NCBI GenBank assembly: GCA_017550775.1
Contig: JAFZOA010000147.1
Coordinates: 1 to 7,313 of the forward strand
Origin: Ruminiclostridium sp.
GTDB taxonomy: Bacteria > Bacillota_A > Clostridia > Oscillospirales > Ruminococcaceae
Reading direction: 5' to 3'
DNA: 7,313 bases
Shown: positions 1 to 5,974 of the stretch, piece after piece
Layout of the letters: each line of letters starts with the position of its first letter
Numbering within the stretch: the stretch's first letter is position 1
The notes under the pieces: generated by a model
The model's input: only the letters and a program-made list of their open reading frames with translations
Databases searched by the model: none
What the model was told of the DNA's origin: nothing
Position numbers and translations under genes: made by a program

Positions 1-770
1 CCGTCACAGCCGCTCTGGAGCGACAGGTGAAAGTGCGGACAGAGCTTGCCGTTCGCGGCAAGCCGGGATATCAGCCGCTCGTCCAGCAGTTCCGGCTCCA
101 GCGACGACAGCCGCACCCTTACTATCCCTTCCGGCTTTGAAGCCGCGTTCACCGCGTCCGCGAGGTCCAGCCCGATATCCGAGCCGTACCGCGACAGGTT
201 GATACCGACCAGCACGATCTCACGATGACCCTCCGCCGCGCGCGCCGCAGCCTCGCTCTCAATGGCGGATATACTCCGCGAGCGCACTCTGCCGCGCGTG
301 TAGGGGATTATGCAGTAGGAGCAGTACCTGTCGCAGCCGTCCTCTATCTTGATGAAAGCGCGGGTCTTATCGGCGGGACGGGCGGGCGGGAGCTCCTCGT
401 AGCACCGCGGGAGCGTAAGGTCGGCGCGCGCTTCCCCGTCCCGGAGGTACGCCTTTATCAGCTCCGGTATCTGCGCGCGGTGAGCGGTACCGGCTACGAT
501 ATCGGCACCGCACTCCCCCGCTTCGTCGGGAAAAGCCTGGGGGTAGCACCCCGTAAGCACGGTGAGCGCACCGTTCTTCTTCGCGGCTCTTACCGCATGA
601 CGGGCTTTCTTATCGCCGTTTTCGGTGACGGAGCAGGAGTTCACGATCACGATGTCCGGCTTTTCTCCGTCGGTACAGGGCTCGAATCCCGCCTCCGACA
701 TTGCATTGTCGATAGCGTTGCTCTCGTATTGGTTGACCTTACAGCCAAAGGTTATTACAGCATATTTCAT
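1..770 (-). CDS. mtaB: tRNA (N6-threonylcarbamoyladenosine(37)-C2)-methylthiotransferase MtaB (partial, C-terminus beyond left edge)
   Basis: Radical-SAM enzyme that adds a methylthio group to t6A at position 37 of ANN-decoding tRNAs, giving ms2t6A; cytoplasmic. Reading leftward from the ATG at 768-770 gives 256 open codons with no stop before the window edge. Seen: the MTTase N-terminal domain opening MKYAVITFGCKVNQYES, with its cluster-binding cysteines at Cys10, Cys46 (NSCSVT) and Cys75 (TGCYPQ). The radical-SAM motif is CDRYCSYC (Cys146, Cys150, Cys153), followed by IIPYTRGRVRSR and, near the cut end, HLSLQSGCDG. Family proteins have about 430-450 residues, so roughly 60% is present and the C-terminal TRAM domain is missing. 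MtaB rather than MiaB is favoured by the GCKVNQYE opening and the IIPYTRGR segment. The start is supported by GGGAG on the minus strand about 10 bases upstream. It is divergent from the HPr-like genes. Confidence 0.92.
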   Translation of the reverse strand, partial: MKYAVITFGCKVNQYESNAIDNAMSEAGFEPCTDGEKPDIVIVNSCSVTENGDKKARHAVRAAKKNGALTVLTGCYPQAFPDEAGECGADIVAGTAHRAQIPELIKAYLRDGEARADLTLPRCYEELPPARPADKTRAFIKIEDGCDRYCSYCIIPYTRGRVRSRSISAIESEAAARAAEGHREIVLVGINLSRYGSDIGLDLADAVNAASKPEGIVRVRLSSLEPELLDERLISRLAANGKLCPHFHLSLQSGCD

Positions 771-862
771 AAATCGACAGCTCCCGTGTTGTAAATGTTG
801 CACAAAACGCGTGCGCAAAACAATGTAATATAGCTAAAAACTCCGAAATTGCTTTCAAACCC

Positions 863-890
863 TTGACTTTATCGGAAAATCTGCTATTAT
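863..890 (+). promoter_or_regulatory. Sigma-A-type promoter for the HPr-like gene pair
   Basis: The -35 box is TTGACT (863-868), followed by a 16-base spacer and an extended -10 element TGCTATTAT (882-890; hexamer TATTAT 885-890). A second possible -10, TATAAT at 890-895, lies 21 bases from the -35, so it is less well placed. Transcription would begin near 897, giving a leader of about 50 bases before the ATG at 946. Confidence 0.75.
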
Positions 891-896
891 ATAATC

Positions 897-919
897 ATGG
901 TACGGGAAAAATGTACCGT
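897..919 (+). promoter_or_regulatory. Imperfect inverted repeat at the transcript start (possible operator or 5' hairpin)
   Basis: Arms ATGGTAC (897-903) and GTACCGT (913-919) pair over seven positions with one G-T wobble across a nine-base A-rich loop. It sits exactly at the predicted start of transcription. It could be a repressor site in DNA or a 5'-end hairpin in the RNA. Function is inferred from position only. Confidence 0.35.
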
Positions 920-945
920 AATACAGAGAAAGGAACGGTGATAAC

Positions 946-1176
946 ATGATTAAGGCAATGGTGAAGCTCACAAGTATCGACGATGTCAAGGACTTTGTCA
1001 GGAAAGCGAACGATGTTCCCTATGATGTAGACCTCTCACTTGGCAAATACACTGTTGACGCAAAGTCGATCATGGGTATTTTCAGTCTTGATCTGAGCCG
1101 CGAGATAGAAGTCACAATACACAGCGACAAGACCGAATTCCTCGATAAGATCGCGGAGCACGTTGTGAACAAGTGA
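946..1176 (+). CDS. HPr-like protein lacking the phosphotransfer histidine (first copy)
   Basis: Small cytoplasmic protein of 76 residues from the HPr fold family (PTS phosphocarriers usually have 85-88). The diagnostic segment is VDAKSIMGIFSLDLS (37-51), which matches the NLKSIMGVMSLGI region around regulatory Ser46 of Bacillus HPr; Ser41 is the equivalent serine. Aligning from there, the catalytic His15 position falls at about Ser10 and Arg17 at about Asp12. There is no HARPA motif, so transfer of phosphate from enzyme I is not expected. In Bacillus, Crh is a known relative with the histidine replaced and the serine kept; it acts through HPr kinase and CcpA. A similar regulatory role here is inferred. 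AAAGGA (929-934) lies 11 bases before the ATG, favouring this start over the ATG at 958. First gene after the promoter at 863-890. Confidence 0.85.
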   Translation: MIKAMVKLTSIDDVKDFVRKANDVPYDVDLSLGKYTVDAKSIMGIFSLDLSREIEVTIHSDKTEFLDKIAEHVVNK

Positions 1177-1221
1177 CACGGCACTGTGCAGAACAAAACA
1201 AATTTCAAACCTGATCGCTAC

Positions 1222-1229
1222 AGAAAGGA
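1222..1229 (+). promoter_or_regulatory. Ribosome binding site that sets the start of the second HPr-like gene
   Basis: AGAAAGGA ends immediately before an in-frame ATG at 1230 and nine bases before a second in-frame ATG at 1239. Only the second ATG has usable spacing, and starting there gives 76 residues, the same length as the first copy. Confidence 0.75.
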
Positions 1230-1238
1230 ATGACATAC

Positions 1239-1469
1239 ATGAAAGAATTCAACGTAAAGATAGAAACTATCGAAGATGTCAAGAAATTCGTTGCAACGGT
1301 AATGACCTTCGATTACGATATCGACCTCATCTCGGGCAGATACGCTATCGACGCGAAATCAATAATGGGTCTTTTCAGCATCGACCTCTCCAAAGAGTTG
1401 AAGCTCGTCGCTCATACCGACGACACCACGGAGCTCGAAGCAGCTATCGCAAAATTTATCATCAAGTGA
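1239..1469 (+). CDS. HPr-like protein lacking the phosphotransfer histidine (second copy)
   Basis: A second 76-residue HPr-like protein, 62 bases after the first copy and on the same strand. Aligned without gaps, the two share 33 of 76 residues by my count (about 43%). The most conserved block is IDAKSIMGLFSIDLS (37-51), with Ser41 at the position of HPr Ser46. The His15 position holds about Thr10 and the Arg17 position Glu12, so this copy also lacks the phosphotransfer site. The N-terminal helix DVKKFV (13-18) and YDIDL (26-30) are shared too, while the C-terminal thirds differ. This suggests an old tandem duplication with divergence rather than a recent copy. Two copies may have different partners or effectors; that is inference. 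No promoter of its own is evident in the 62-base gap, so it is probably cotranscribed with the first copy and ends at the terminator at 1548-1579. Confidence 0.85.
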   Translation: MKEFNVKIETIEDVKKFVATVMTFDYDIDLISGRYAIDAKSIMGLFSIDLSKELKLVAHTDDTTELEAAIAKFIIK

Positions 1470-1547
1470 CCCCGAAGCAGGAAACGCCTGCGAACCACAC
1501 AAGACACATTTCTCACATATTGAGTTGTCGAACAAAAGTAAAGGATC

Positions 1548-1579
1548 AAGCTCTGCAATAGCGGGGCTTTTTCCTTTTT
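1548..1579 (+). terminator. Rho-independent terminator after the HPr-like pair, possibly bidirectional
   Basis: Stem AAGCTCTGC (1548-1556) with GCGGGGCTT (1561-1569): nine pairs including two G-T, loop AATA, then TTTTCCTTTTT. An outer pair GGATCA (1543-1548) and TGATCC (1582-1587) could enclose it. On the minus strand the hairpin is followed by a looser T-rich run (complement of 1531-1542), so it may also stop the convergent operon ending at 1671. The rest of 1470-1670 shows no gene. Confidence 0.8.
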
Positions 1580-1670
1580 CCTGATCCCGTCACTTCCGGT
1601 AAACATCACCGGGCAGAACACCGCATTTTCCCTGTGATCGCCACTGCGTTCCCTTATGCCTTACCCTGTT

Positions 1671-3314
1671 TCAGCCCGCCGCAACATGAGCCGGATACCA
1701 CTTCTCAAACCATACCGTGAATGCGCCCATAAGCATCGGCGCAGCGTTGCAGACTATTATGGACACTACCGGCGCGAACGAGCTCTGGAGCAAGAACGCC
1801 ACGGGGGCGAGAATAACATAGAGTATCCCCCACGCAAGCGACAGTATTTTGTTCGTCGTCACGAATATCTGGTTGTCGAGTGCCTTTCCCCCGCCGTAGC
1901 CGTACTTCACATACGCGGCGCAAAGCGGCTCCTTTGCGAATGCCGACAGCAGCCACATAAGCCCGAATATCAGATATCCGCCGTCCGCCGCTATCCTTCC
2001 CGCAAACACGGTATCGGTCCCGTAGGTGTGCAGGAACACCGCAAGTACGGACATTATCGTCACCGCCGCGCAGGTAAGCTTGTCGTATATCGTGATCTCG
2101 CGCCCGTGCAGTATCAGCGGCATTACCGCGCAGACACACGCCGCGATAAGAGCGCCGACGAGCGTGTCTATCGGTACCGCTATCCAGAGCACCATCCACA
2201 TACCTATCATAGCCGCCATGAGCGGCTTCTTTTTCTGCGCTGCCGGAGCCGCGGAGCTTTCCCTGACCGCGTTTTTGTCCCGACCGAAGAACTCGTCCCA
2301 CTTTATCATTAGCGAGAAGTCGCCCTTGACGGTATAGAGGTGCTTCGCGAGCGCGCCGGAGCCGCTTACCTTGCCGACGGAGATATCCTTCCATACCTCC
2401 CACGGGGTATCTATGCGCGTGGTATATGTAAGCTCCGTTCCTGTGAACACCTCATATCCGTCTTTCGTGAGCTTGATCTGGTAAGTCTCGCCCTTGTCGG
2501 TATAGCAGATCTCCAGCACTCTGTCCTTGCCGTCCCAGCTCTTCCTGTTGTAGAGCGCCGCCATTTGTCTCGTGAAGACGTGACACTCGCTCTCCTTCTC
2601 GCCGGTCTCCTTGTTTATCCCCCAGCTCGCGTCCGCCATTTCCTCGAAGACCTCCTTCGGGTACAGCAGCTCGGCAAGCTTATCACGGGCAGCGTCGGAG
2701 ATACCGCCGCCGGCATACTCCCTTCCCGCGTCACGGACATATCCGAGATACTCGTTCGTCCGCTCCGAAAGCGAGGGTATCGAAAACAGCTCGCCCTGTC
2801 CGCAGAATATACGCTCAAACCTGTCCTTGCCGCAGATATGGTCGAACATACCGCAGACAGCGTCGTAATTACCCTTTGCGGAGTAAAAGCCGCAGGTGGA
2901 GATGACCACATATTTCTTGCCGGAGAAGTCGTACCTCGCCATGTGGCTGCCGCTCCCTACCCCGTCCTCGCGCTCCGCCATAAACGGAAGTACGTTCGGA
3001 AGACAACGGTCGATCATGTTCTTCATCTGTCCGGGTATGCCGAAGTAGTAAAGCGGGAAGCTGTATATTATCATGTCTGCCCACAGGATCTTTTCAAGCA
3101 CCCCCGGCATATCGTCCTTTATCACGCATTTTCCCTCGCCGCCTTTCCAGCAGGCAAAGCAGCCGCGGCAGCCCTTGATGTCCAGCTTGTTCAGTTCGAC
3201 CGTCTCGACGGTGTTTTCCCCGACCTCGCACAGCCCGCTCACAAATGCGTTGGTAAGCTTTATTGTATTGCTCTTCTCTCCCCTGGGGCTTCCGTTCAAC
3301 ACAAGTATTTTCAT
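1671..3314 (-). CDS. Flavodoxin-like NAD(P)H:FMN oxidoreductase fused to an SCP2-like domain and a membrane domain
   Basis: 547-residue, three-part protein. Residues 1-~225 form a flavodoxin-like reductase: the phosphate-binding loop is LNGSPRGEKSNT (6-17), followed by SFPLYYFGIPGQMKNMIDR (85-103). Four cysteines, Cys49, Cys52, Cys55 and Cys63 (CX2CX2CX7C), match the compact motif that binds a 4Fe-4S cluster in iron-sulfur flavoproteins; a cluster here is inferred. Residues ~250-345 resemble the SCP2 sterol-carrier/lipid-binding fold (RIDTPWEVWKDISVGK, then KGDFSLMIKW). After an Ala/Lys-rich linker (350-363), about six hydrophobic segments follow near 364-381, 383-402, 413-430, 445-461, 489-510 and 513-533. 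It probably reduces a hydrophobic or membrane-associated substrate using flavin; the substrate is unknown. AGGGG sits about 8 bases before the ATG. The gene follows the hydrolase by 14 bases, as last member of a three-gene operon. Confidence 0.85.
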   Translation of the reverse strand: MKILVLNGSPRGEKSNTIKLTNAFVSGLCEVGENTVETVELNKLDIKGCRGCFACWKGGEGKCVIKDDMPGVLEKILWADMIIYSFPLYYFGIPGQMKNMIDRCLPNVLPFMAEREDGVGSGSHMARYDFSGKKYVVISTCGFYSAKGNYDAVCGMFDHICGKDRFERIFCGQGELFSIPSLSERTNEYLGYVRDAGREYAGGGISDAARDKLAELLYPKEVFEEMADASWGINKETGEKESECHVFTRQMAALYNRKSWDGKDRVLEICYTDKGETYQIKLTKDGYEVFTGTELTYTTRIDTPWEVWKDISVGKVSGSGALAKHLYTVKGDFSLMIKWDEFFGRDKNAVRESSAAPAAQKKKPLMAAMIGMWMVLWIAVPIDTLVGALIAACVCAVMPLILHGREITIYDKLTCAAVTIMSVLAVFLHTYGTDTVFAGRIAADGGYLIFGLMWLLSAFAKEPLCAAYVKYGYGGGKALDNQIFVTTNKILSLAWGILYVILAPVAFLLQSSFAPVVSIIVCNAAPMLMGAFTVWFEKWYPAHVAAG

Positions 3315-3328
3315 CTTAATTTCCCCTG

Positions 3329-4459
3329 TCAGTGTTTCTTTGTATATATTACCTTTTCCGACTTCAACCCGTCAAATGCGATATCCGCGCCTTTGAGGTA
3401 CTTATCAAAAAAGGTTATGTGACAGTACACAAGGTGCCTGAACATCTCGTCGGACGGGAGCTTTCCGGAAATGAACTTCACCGGGATAAAGAACTTCGCG
3501 TCGGTAAAGCCGAGATGCTTCATATCCCCGAAAACGACCCGGTATGTATCCGCGCTCGTATTCAGGAACGGTCTTGTCTCGCAGTTTACGTTCTCCTGAC
3601 AGCTTATCTGACAGAACGGCTTTGTCATGGTACTCTCCGGATAATCGCCGAACAGCGCACCGTCAATGTTGATGCCGCAGCGGAACTCGTCGTTGTACCG
3701 GCACAGGTAATAAGCAAGACAGCCGCCCAGTGAGTGTCCGGACGCGCCGATGCCGCAGGTGAGGTCAATGCTTCCGGCATACCTCTCCTTTACAGCTTCC
3801 AGCGCTTTCTCAACGTCCTTCCTCCATTCGGGAACTCTTCCCATAAGAAACGGCGAATACTTTCGCTGAAACTGCTCGAACTGTTCAAGCGCTTCCCTGT
3901 CACCGAGCTTACTTTTAAGAAGCTTGTTCTGAGCGAACAAAGTGCCGATCACACTTTTTGTGTACATGATCTTGTTTATCCGCTTGTCGAACAGGTCTGT
4001 CGTGCCGTCCTCATAGTCATTCTCTACGGCTTCATGTGCGTGTCCGACGGACGCTATGATGTACCCGTGACTTGCGAGCGCGCAAAGCAGATATGTGTTT
4101 GATTCGACATAGGACATATATCCCGCGCTGAACATTATCAGAGGAAATTTCCTGTCCTGCGCGACCGGCACGTCCTCGTAGAACTCCGCGTAATTCATGT
4201 CGTCATCAATGTTCTTTATGTGGTACGCCTTTTTTAGTGCCGCTTTCTTGGGCTCGGAAAATATCGCAGCATATCCGCGCCCGGCAACTGCTTCCTTTTC
4301 GGCCGGATAGTACATTCTTACCGCGATCTTCCGCTCACCCATTCCCCCGTCCGTAACGTTCTTCCTGTCTTTATCGACTACGGTAAAGCACTTTGTCCCG
4401 ACCGCGTAATCGCCCGTGATATATCCTTCCGGCGCGCCGGTTTTTACTTTTTCAGACAT
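3329..4459 (-). CDS. Alpha/beta hydrolase, PAF-acetylhydrolase-like
   Basis: 376-residue serine hydrolase with no signal peptide or membrane segment, so likely cytoplasmic. The nucleophile elbow is GHSLGG with Ser243. Asp266 (NIDG) lies 23 residues later, the same Ser-to-Asp spacing as in human plasma PAF acetylhydrolase (Ser273/Asp296), and His315 (DMKHLGF) is the likely third member of the triad. The strand MFSAGY (109-114) is the probable oxyanion-hole segment, matching the FSHG region of that family. Members cleave short or oxidised acyl esters from phospholipids, or other small esters; the actual substrate cannot be read from sequence. A charged insertion at about 145-215 probably forms the lid. 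The GGAGGA ribosome site (complement of 4465-4470) is ideally placed. Middle gene of the operon: 30 bases after the ligase and 14 before the reductase fusion. Confidence 0.85.
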   Translation of the reverse strand: MSEKVKTGAPEGYITGDYAVGTKCFTVVDKDRKNVTDGGMGERKIAVRMYYPAEKEAVAGRGYAAIFSEPKKAALKKAYHIKNIDDDMNYAEFYEDVPVAQDRKFPLIMFSAGYMSYVESNTYLLCALASHGYIIASVGHAHEAVENDYEDGTTDLFDKRINKIMYTKSVIGTLFAQNKLLKSKLGDREALEQFEQFQRKYSPFLMGRVPEWRKDVEKALEAVKERYAGSIDLTCGIGASGHSLGGCLAYYLCRYNDEFRCGINIDGALFGDYPESTMTKPFCQISCQENVNCETRPFLNTSADTYRVVFGDMKHLGFTDAKFFIPVKFISGKLPSDEMFRHLVYCHITFFDKYLKGADIAFDGLKSEKVIYTKKH

Positions 4460-4489
4460 GGTATTCCTCCGTATAAGCCAACAGAATCA

Positions 4490-5830
4490 TCATATATTCA
4501 GATCATTAAATTCCTTGTAGATATGCTTGAACTTTCCGCTTACCCTATCTGCCTGCGGAGTCTCCTCCGACAGTATGATCTCCGTTCCGTTCACTCCCTT
4601 GCTTTCAAGGAATGTCAGCAGCTCCCGCCGTGCTTCACCGAACGCCTCGTTCTTATTCCCGGCAGTAAGGCGCAGTTCGAGCATATCCGGCGCTCTCTGC
4701 ACAAGCTGGAACCTGCGTACAGACTTCACTTCCTCAAGTATCTTGTAAAACGACATCGGGGCGAGCTTCACGCCGTTCTCAAACTCAAGTATATCGTCCG
4801 TTCTTCCCTCTATCTCCAGCCAGTGCGTCGCCCTTCCGCAAGAGCATTTCTCGTCATGCACGATAACGCGGTCGGTAAGCTCATAGCGGATAAACGGCTG
4901 TATGTAATTCGACAGGTTCGTGACCAGCACCTTGTCCGAGCGCTCGCCGTACTTCACCGGTCTGTTGTCCTTATCCACCGGCTCGACGATGACCCAATCC
5001 TCGTTTATATGGAGGTGACCCTCGGAGCACTCGCAGGCTATCTCGCCCGCCTCGGTGCAGGAATAGTGCGTCTGGACATAGCACCCGAACCGCCCGGTAA
5101 GCTTTCTTCGTATCTCGTCGGTAAGCAGCTCACCGCCGGTGATGATGACATCGGGGCGGATATCAAGCTCCTCGTAATCGGCAAGAAGCGCCAGATTGGA
5201 CGGATAGCCGCTGAGCATTGCCGGCCGGAACTCGTTGAGCTGCCGGATAATGGTTTCCTCCGGGGCATTTACGTCCACTGTGATCTTCGTCTGCTTCCGC
5301 GGCATTCTGAGCTGTAAGTACCGCGATATTCCGCAGGCAAGATAAAACCCGTAGTTTGCAAAAACTCCGGCGGTCTTTTTTCCGTGCTTCATGAACGCGC
5401 CGTAGTCCTTTTTCCGTGCGAATGTCCGGAACGCCGCCACAGTCGAGGAAACGTCGATGCACCGCTTGTCATACAGCACCACGGCCGGGTTGCCGGTCGA
5501 GCCGGAGGTTTTGAAGATAAGGTACTTCCCGTCGATCATGCGCCCGACATTCTCAATATCGGACGTGAACTCGTCTATCCGGCTCATCGTGATGTTCCTG
5601 TCGGTTACAACGTCGTCAAAGTGCGACATAAGCTCCGGCTTGCTTACCGGCGGTAAGTCGCTCAGCCAATACTTATCCCCTATGCCGGAGTACAGCTCCC
5701 GGTAGTACGGGCTGTTGGCTCTCGCGTAGGCGACAAGCTCCGCAAGACGGCGTCGTCGCAGTCGGGAGAGTTTTTCTCTGTCCGCCTTACCGCCGGTGTA
5801 TGTTTCTGCCATTGCACTTAAAAGGCTCAT
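4490..5830 (-). CDS. Adenylate-forming enzyme of the phenylacetate-CoA ligase (PaaK/CapK) type
   Basis: 446-residue AMP-binding enzyme expected to activate a carboxylic acid as acyl-AMP and usually transfer it to CoA or another thiol; cytoplasmic. Motifs in order: the ATP loop FKTSGSTGNP (106-115), GGELLTDE (232-239), YSCTEAGE (256-263), the ribose-binding Asp in RYELTDRV (315-322), hinge EGRTDDILE (341-349), and the C-terminal catalytic-lysine region SGKFKHIYKE (431-440). Cys266/Cys268 and Cys329/Cys331 (CSCGR) form two CXC pairs, a possible zinc site. Length and motif order fit PaaK-like ligases rather than the larger fatty-acyl or acetyl-CoA synthetases. The acid substrate is unknown; sequences of this type are often over-annotated as phenylacetate or F390 ligases. 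An upstream in-frame ATG at 5926 precedes the promoter, so 5830 is the start. First gene of a three-gene operon with a hydrolase and a reductase fusion. Confidence 0.85.
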   Translation of the reverse strand: MSLLSAMAETYTGGKADREKLSRLRRRRLAELVAYARANSPYYRELYSGIGDKYWLSDLPPVSKPELMSHFDDVVTDRNITMSRIDEFTSDIENVGRMIDGKYLIFKTSGSTGNPAVVLYDKRCIDVSSTVAAFRTFARKKDYGAFMKHGKKTAGVFANYGFYLACGISRYLQLRMPRKQTKITVDVNAPEETIIRQLNEFRPAMLSGYPSNLALLADYEELDIRPDVIITGGELLTDEIRRKLTGRFGCYVQTHYSCTEAGEIACECSEGHLHINEDWVIVEPVDKDNRPVKYGERSDKVLVTNLSNYIQPFIRYELTDRVIVHDEKCSCGRATHWLEIEGRTDDILEFENGVKLAPMSFYKILEEVKSVRRFQLVQRAPDMLELRLTAGNKNEAFGEARRELLTFLESKGVNGTEIILSEETPQADRVSGKFKHIYKEFNDLNI

Positions 5831-5838
5831 ATCAGCAC

Positions 5839-5847
5839 TTCCCCTCT
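5839..5847 (-). promoter_or_regulatory. Ribosome binding site of the ligase gene
   Basis: AGAGGGGAA on the minus strand, about 9 bases before the ATG at 5828-5830. With the promoter at 5876-5904 it fixes the ligase start and excludes the longer reading from 5926. Confidence 0.75.
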
Positions 5848-5857
5848 GTTTATTCTC

Positions 5858-5871
5858 ACAGATCGCTTTCA
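5858..5871 (-). promoter_or_regulatory. Possible catabolite-responsive (cre-like) element at the operon transcript start
   Basis: TGAAAGCGATCTGT on the minus strand matches 11 of 14 positions of the Gram-positive cre consensus TGWAARCGYTWNCW, including the whole left half. It overlaps the predicted transcript start, where CcpA binding would repress. The right half is poor, so it may be chance. Confidence 0.25.
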
Positions 5872-5875
5872 GTAC

Positions 5876-5904
5876 ATTATACCACAAAACTATGGGATTT
5901 GCAA
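5876..5904 (-). promoter_or_regulatory. Sigma-A-type promoter of the ligase-hydrolase-reductase operon
   Basis: On the minus strand: -35 TTGCAA (5899-5904), exactly 17 bases of spacer, and a perfect TATAAT (5876-5881) preceded by TGG, an extended -10. Transcription would start near 5869, giving a leader of about 39 bases to the ATG at 5830. No other promoter is evident in the 30- and 14-base gaps downstream, so all three genes are probably one transcript. Confidence 0.8.
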
Positions 5905-5974
5905 CAGGGAAAAAACCTGACCGCACCGGGAAGCGCTTACGACAAGAAACAGCCGCGCTCCTTTATTCTGACAT

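Larger units (their letters stand above)
771..945. other. Divergent intergenic region between mtaB and the HPr-like pair
   Basis: No gene is seen in these 175 bases. It holds a good rightward promoter (863-890), an imperfect inverted repeat at the expected transcript start (897-919), and a 10-base near-direct repeat, TGCACAAAAC/TGCGCAAAAC, at 799-808 and 812-821. A 14-base element at 844-857 resembles a catabolite-responsive (cre) site when read on the minus strand. For mtaB I find only a poor promoter: TTGAAA (853-858) and TATATT (827-832) on the minus strand are separated by 20 bases, which is too long for a convincing sigma-A site. Confidence 0.6.

Noticed and set aside
225..794. 189-codon plus-strand frame at the left end
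   Set aside because: Antisense of mtaB, where the CX3CX2C radical-SAM motif and N-terminal cysteines are all in the minus-strand reading.
827..858. mtaB promoter TTGAAA/TATATT on the minus strand
   Set aside because: The spacing is 20 bases and no better-spaced combination is seen, so it is not called as a feature.
1230..1238. Upstream in-frame ATG for the second HPr-like gene
   Set aside because: It abuts the ribosome binding site with no spacing. The ATG at 1239 has nine-base spacing and gives the same length as the first copy.
1596..1612. CCGGT/ACCGG hairpin in the convergent intergenic region, considered as a terminator for the minus-strand operon
   Set aside because: Only five pairs and no T-tract on either strand.
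2340..3422. Long plus-strand open frame of 360 codons opposite the flavoprotein fusion
   Set aside because: It is the antisense of a strongly recognisable minus-strand gene, has no family motifs, is rich in Arg/His/Leu runs typical of shadow frames, and crosses the boundary between two real genes.
4523..5317. 264-codon plus-strand frame opposite the ligase
   Set aside because: Antisense shadow of the PaaK-like gene, whose motifs are intact on the minus strand. The plus-strand translation matches nothing I recognise.
5905..5919. CAGG/CCTG hairpin with an A-rich loop near the operon promoter
   Set aside because: Four pairs only and located just upstream of the -35 box; nothing distinguishes it from chance.
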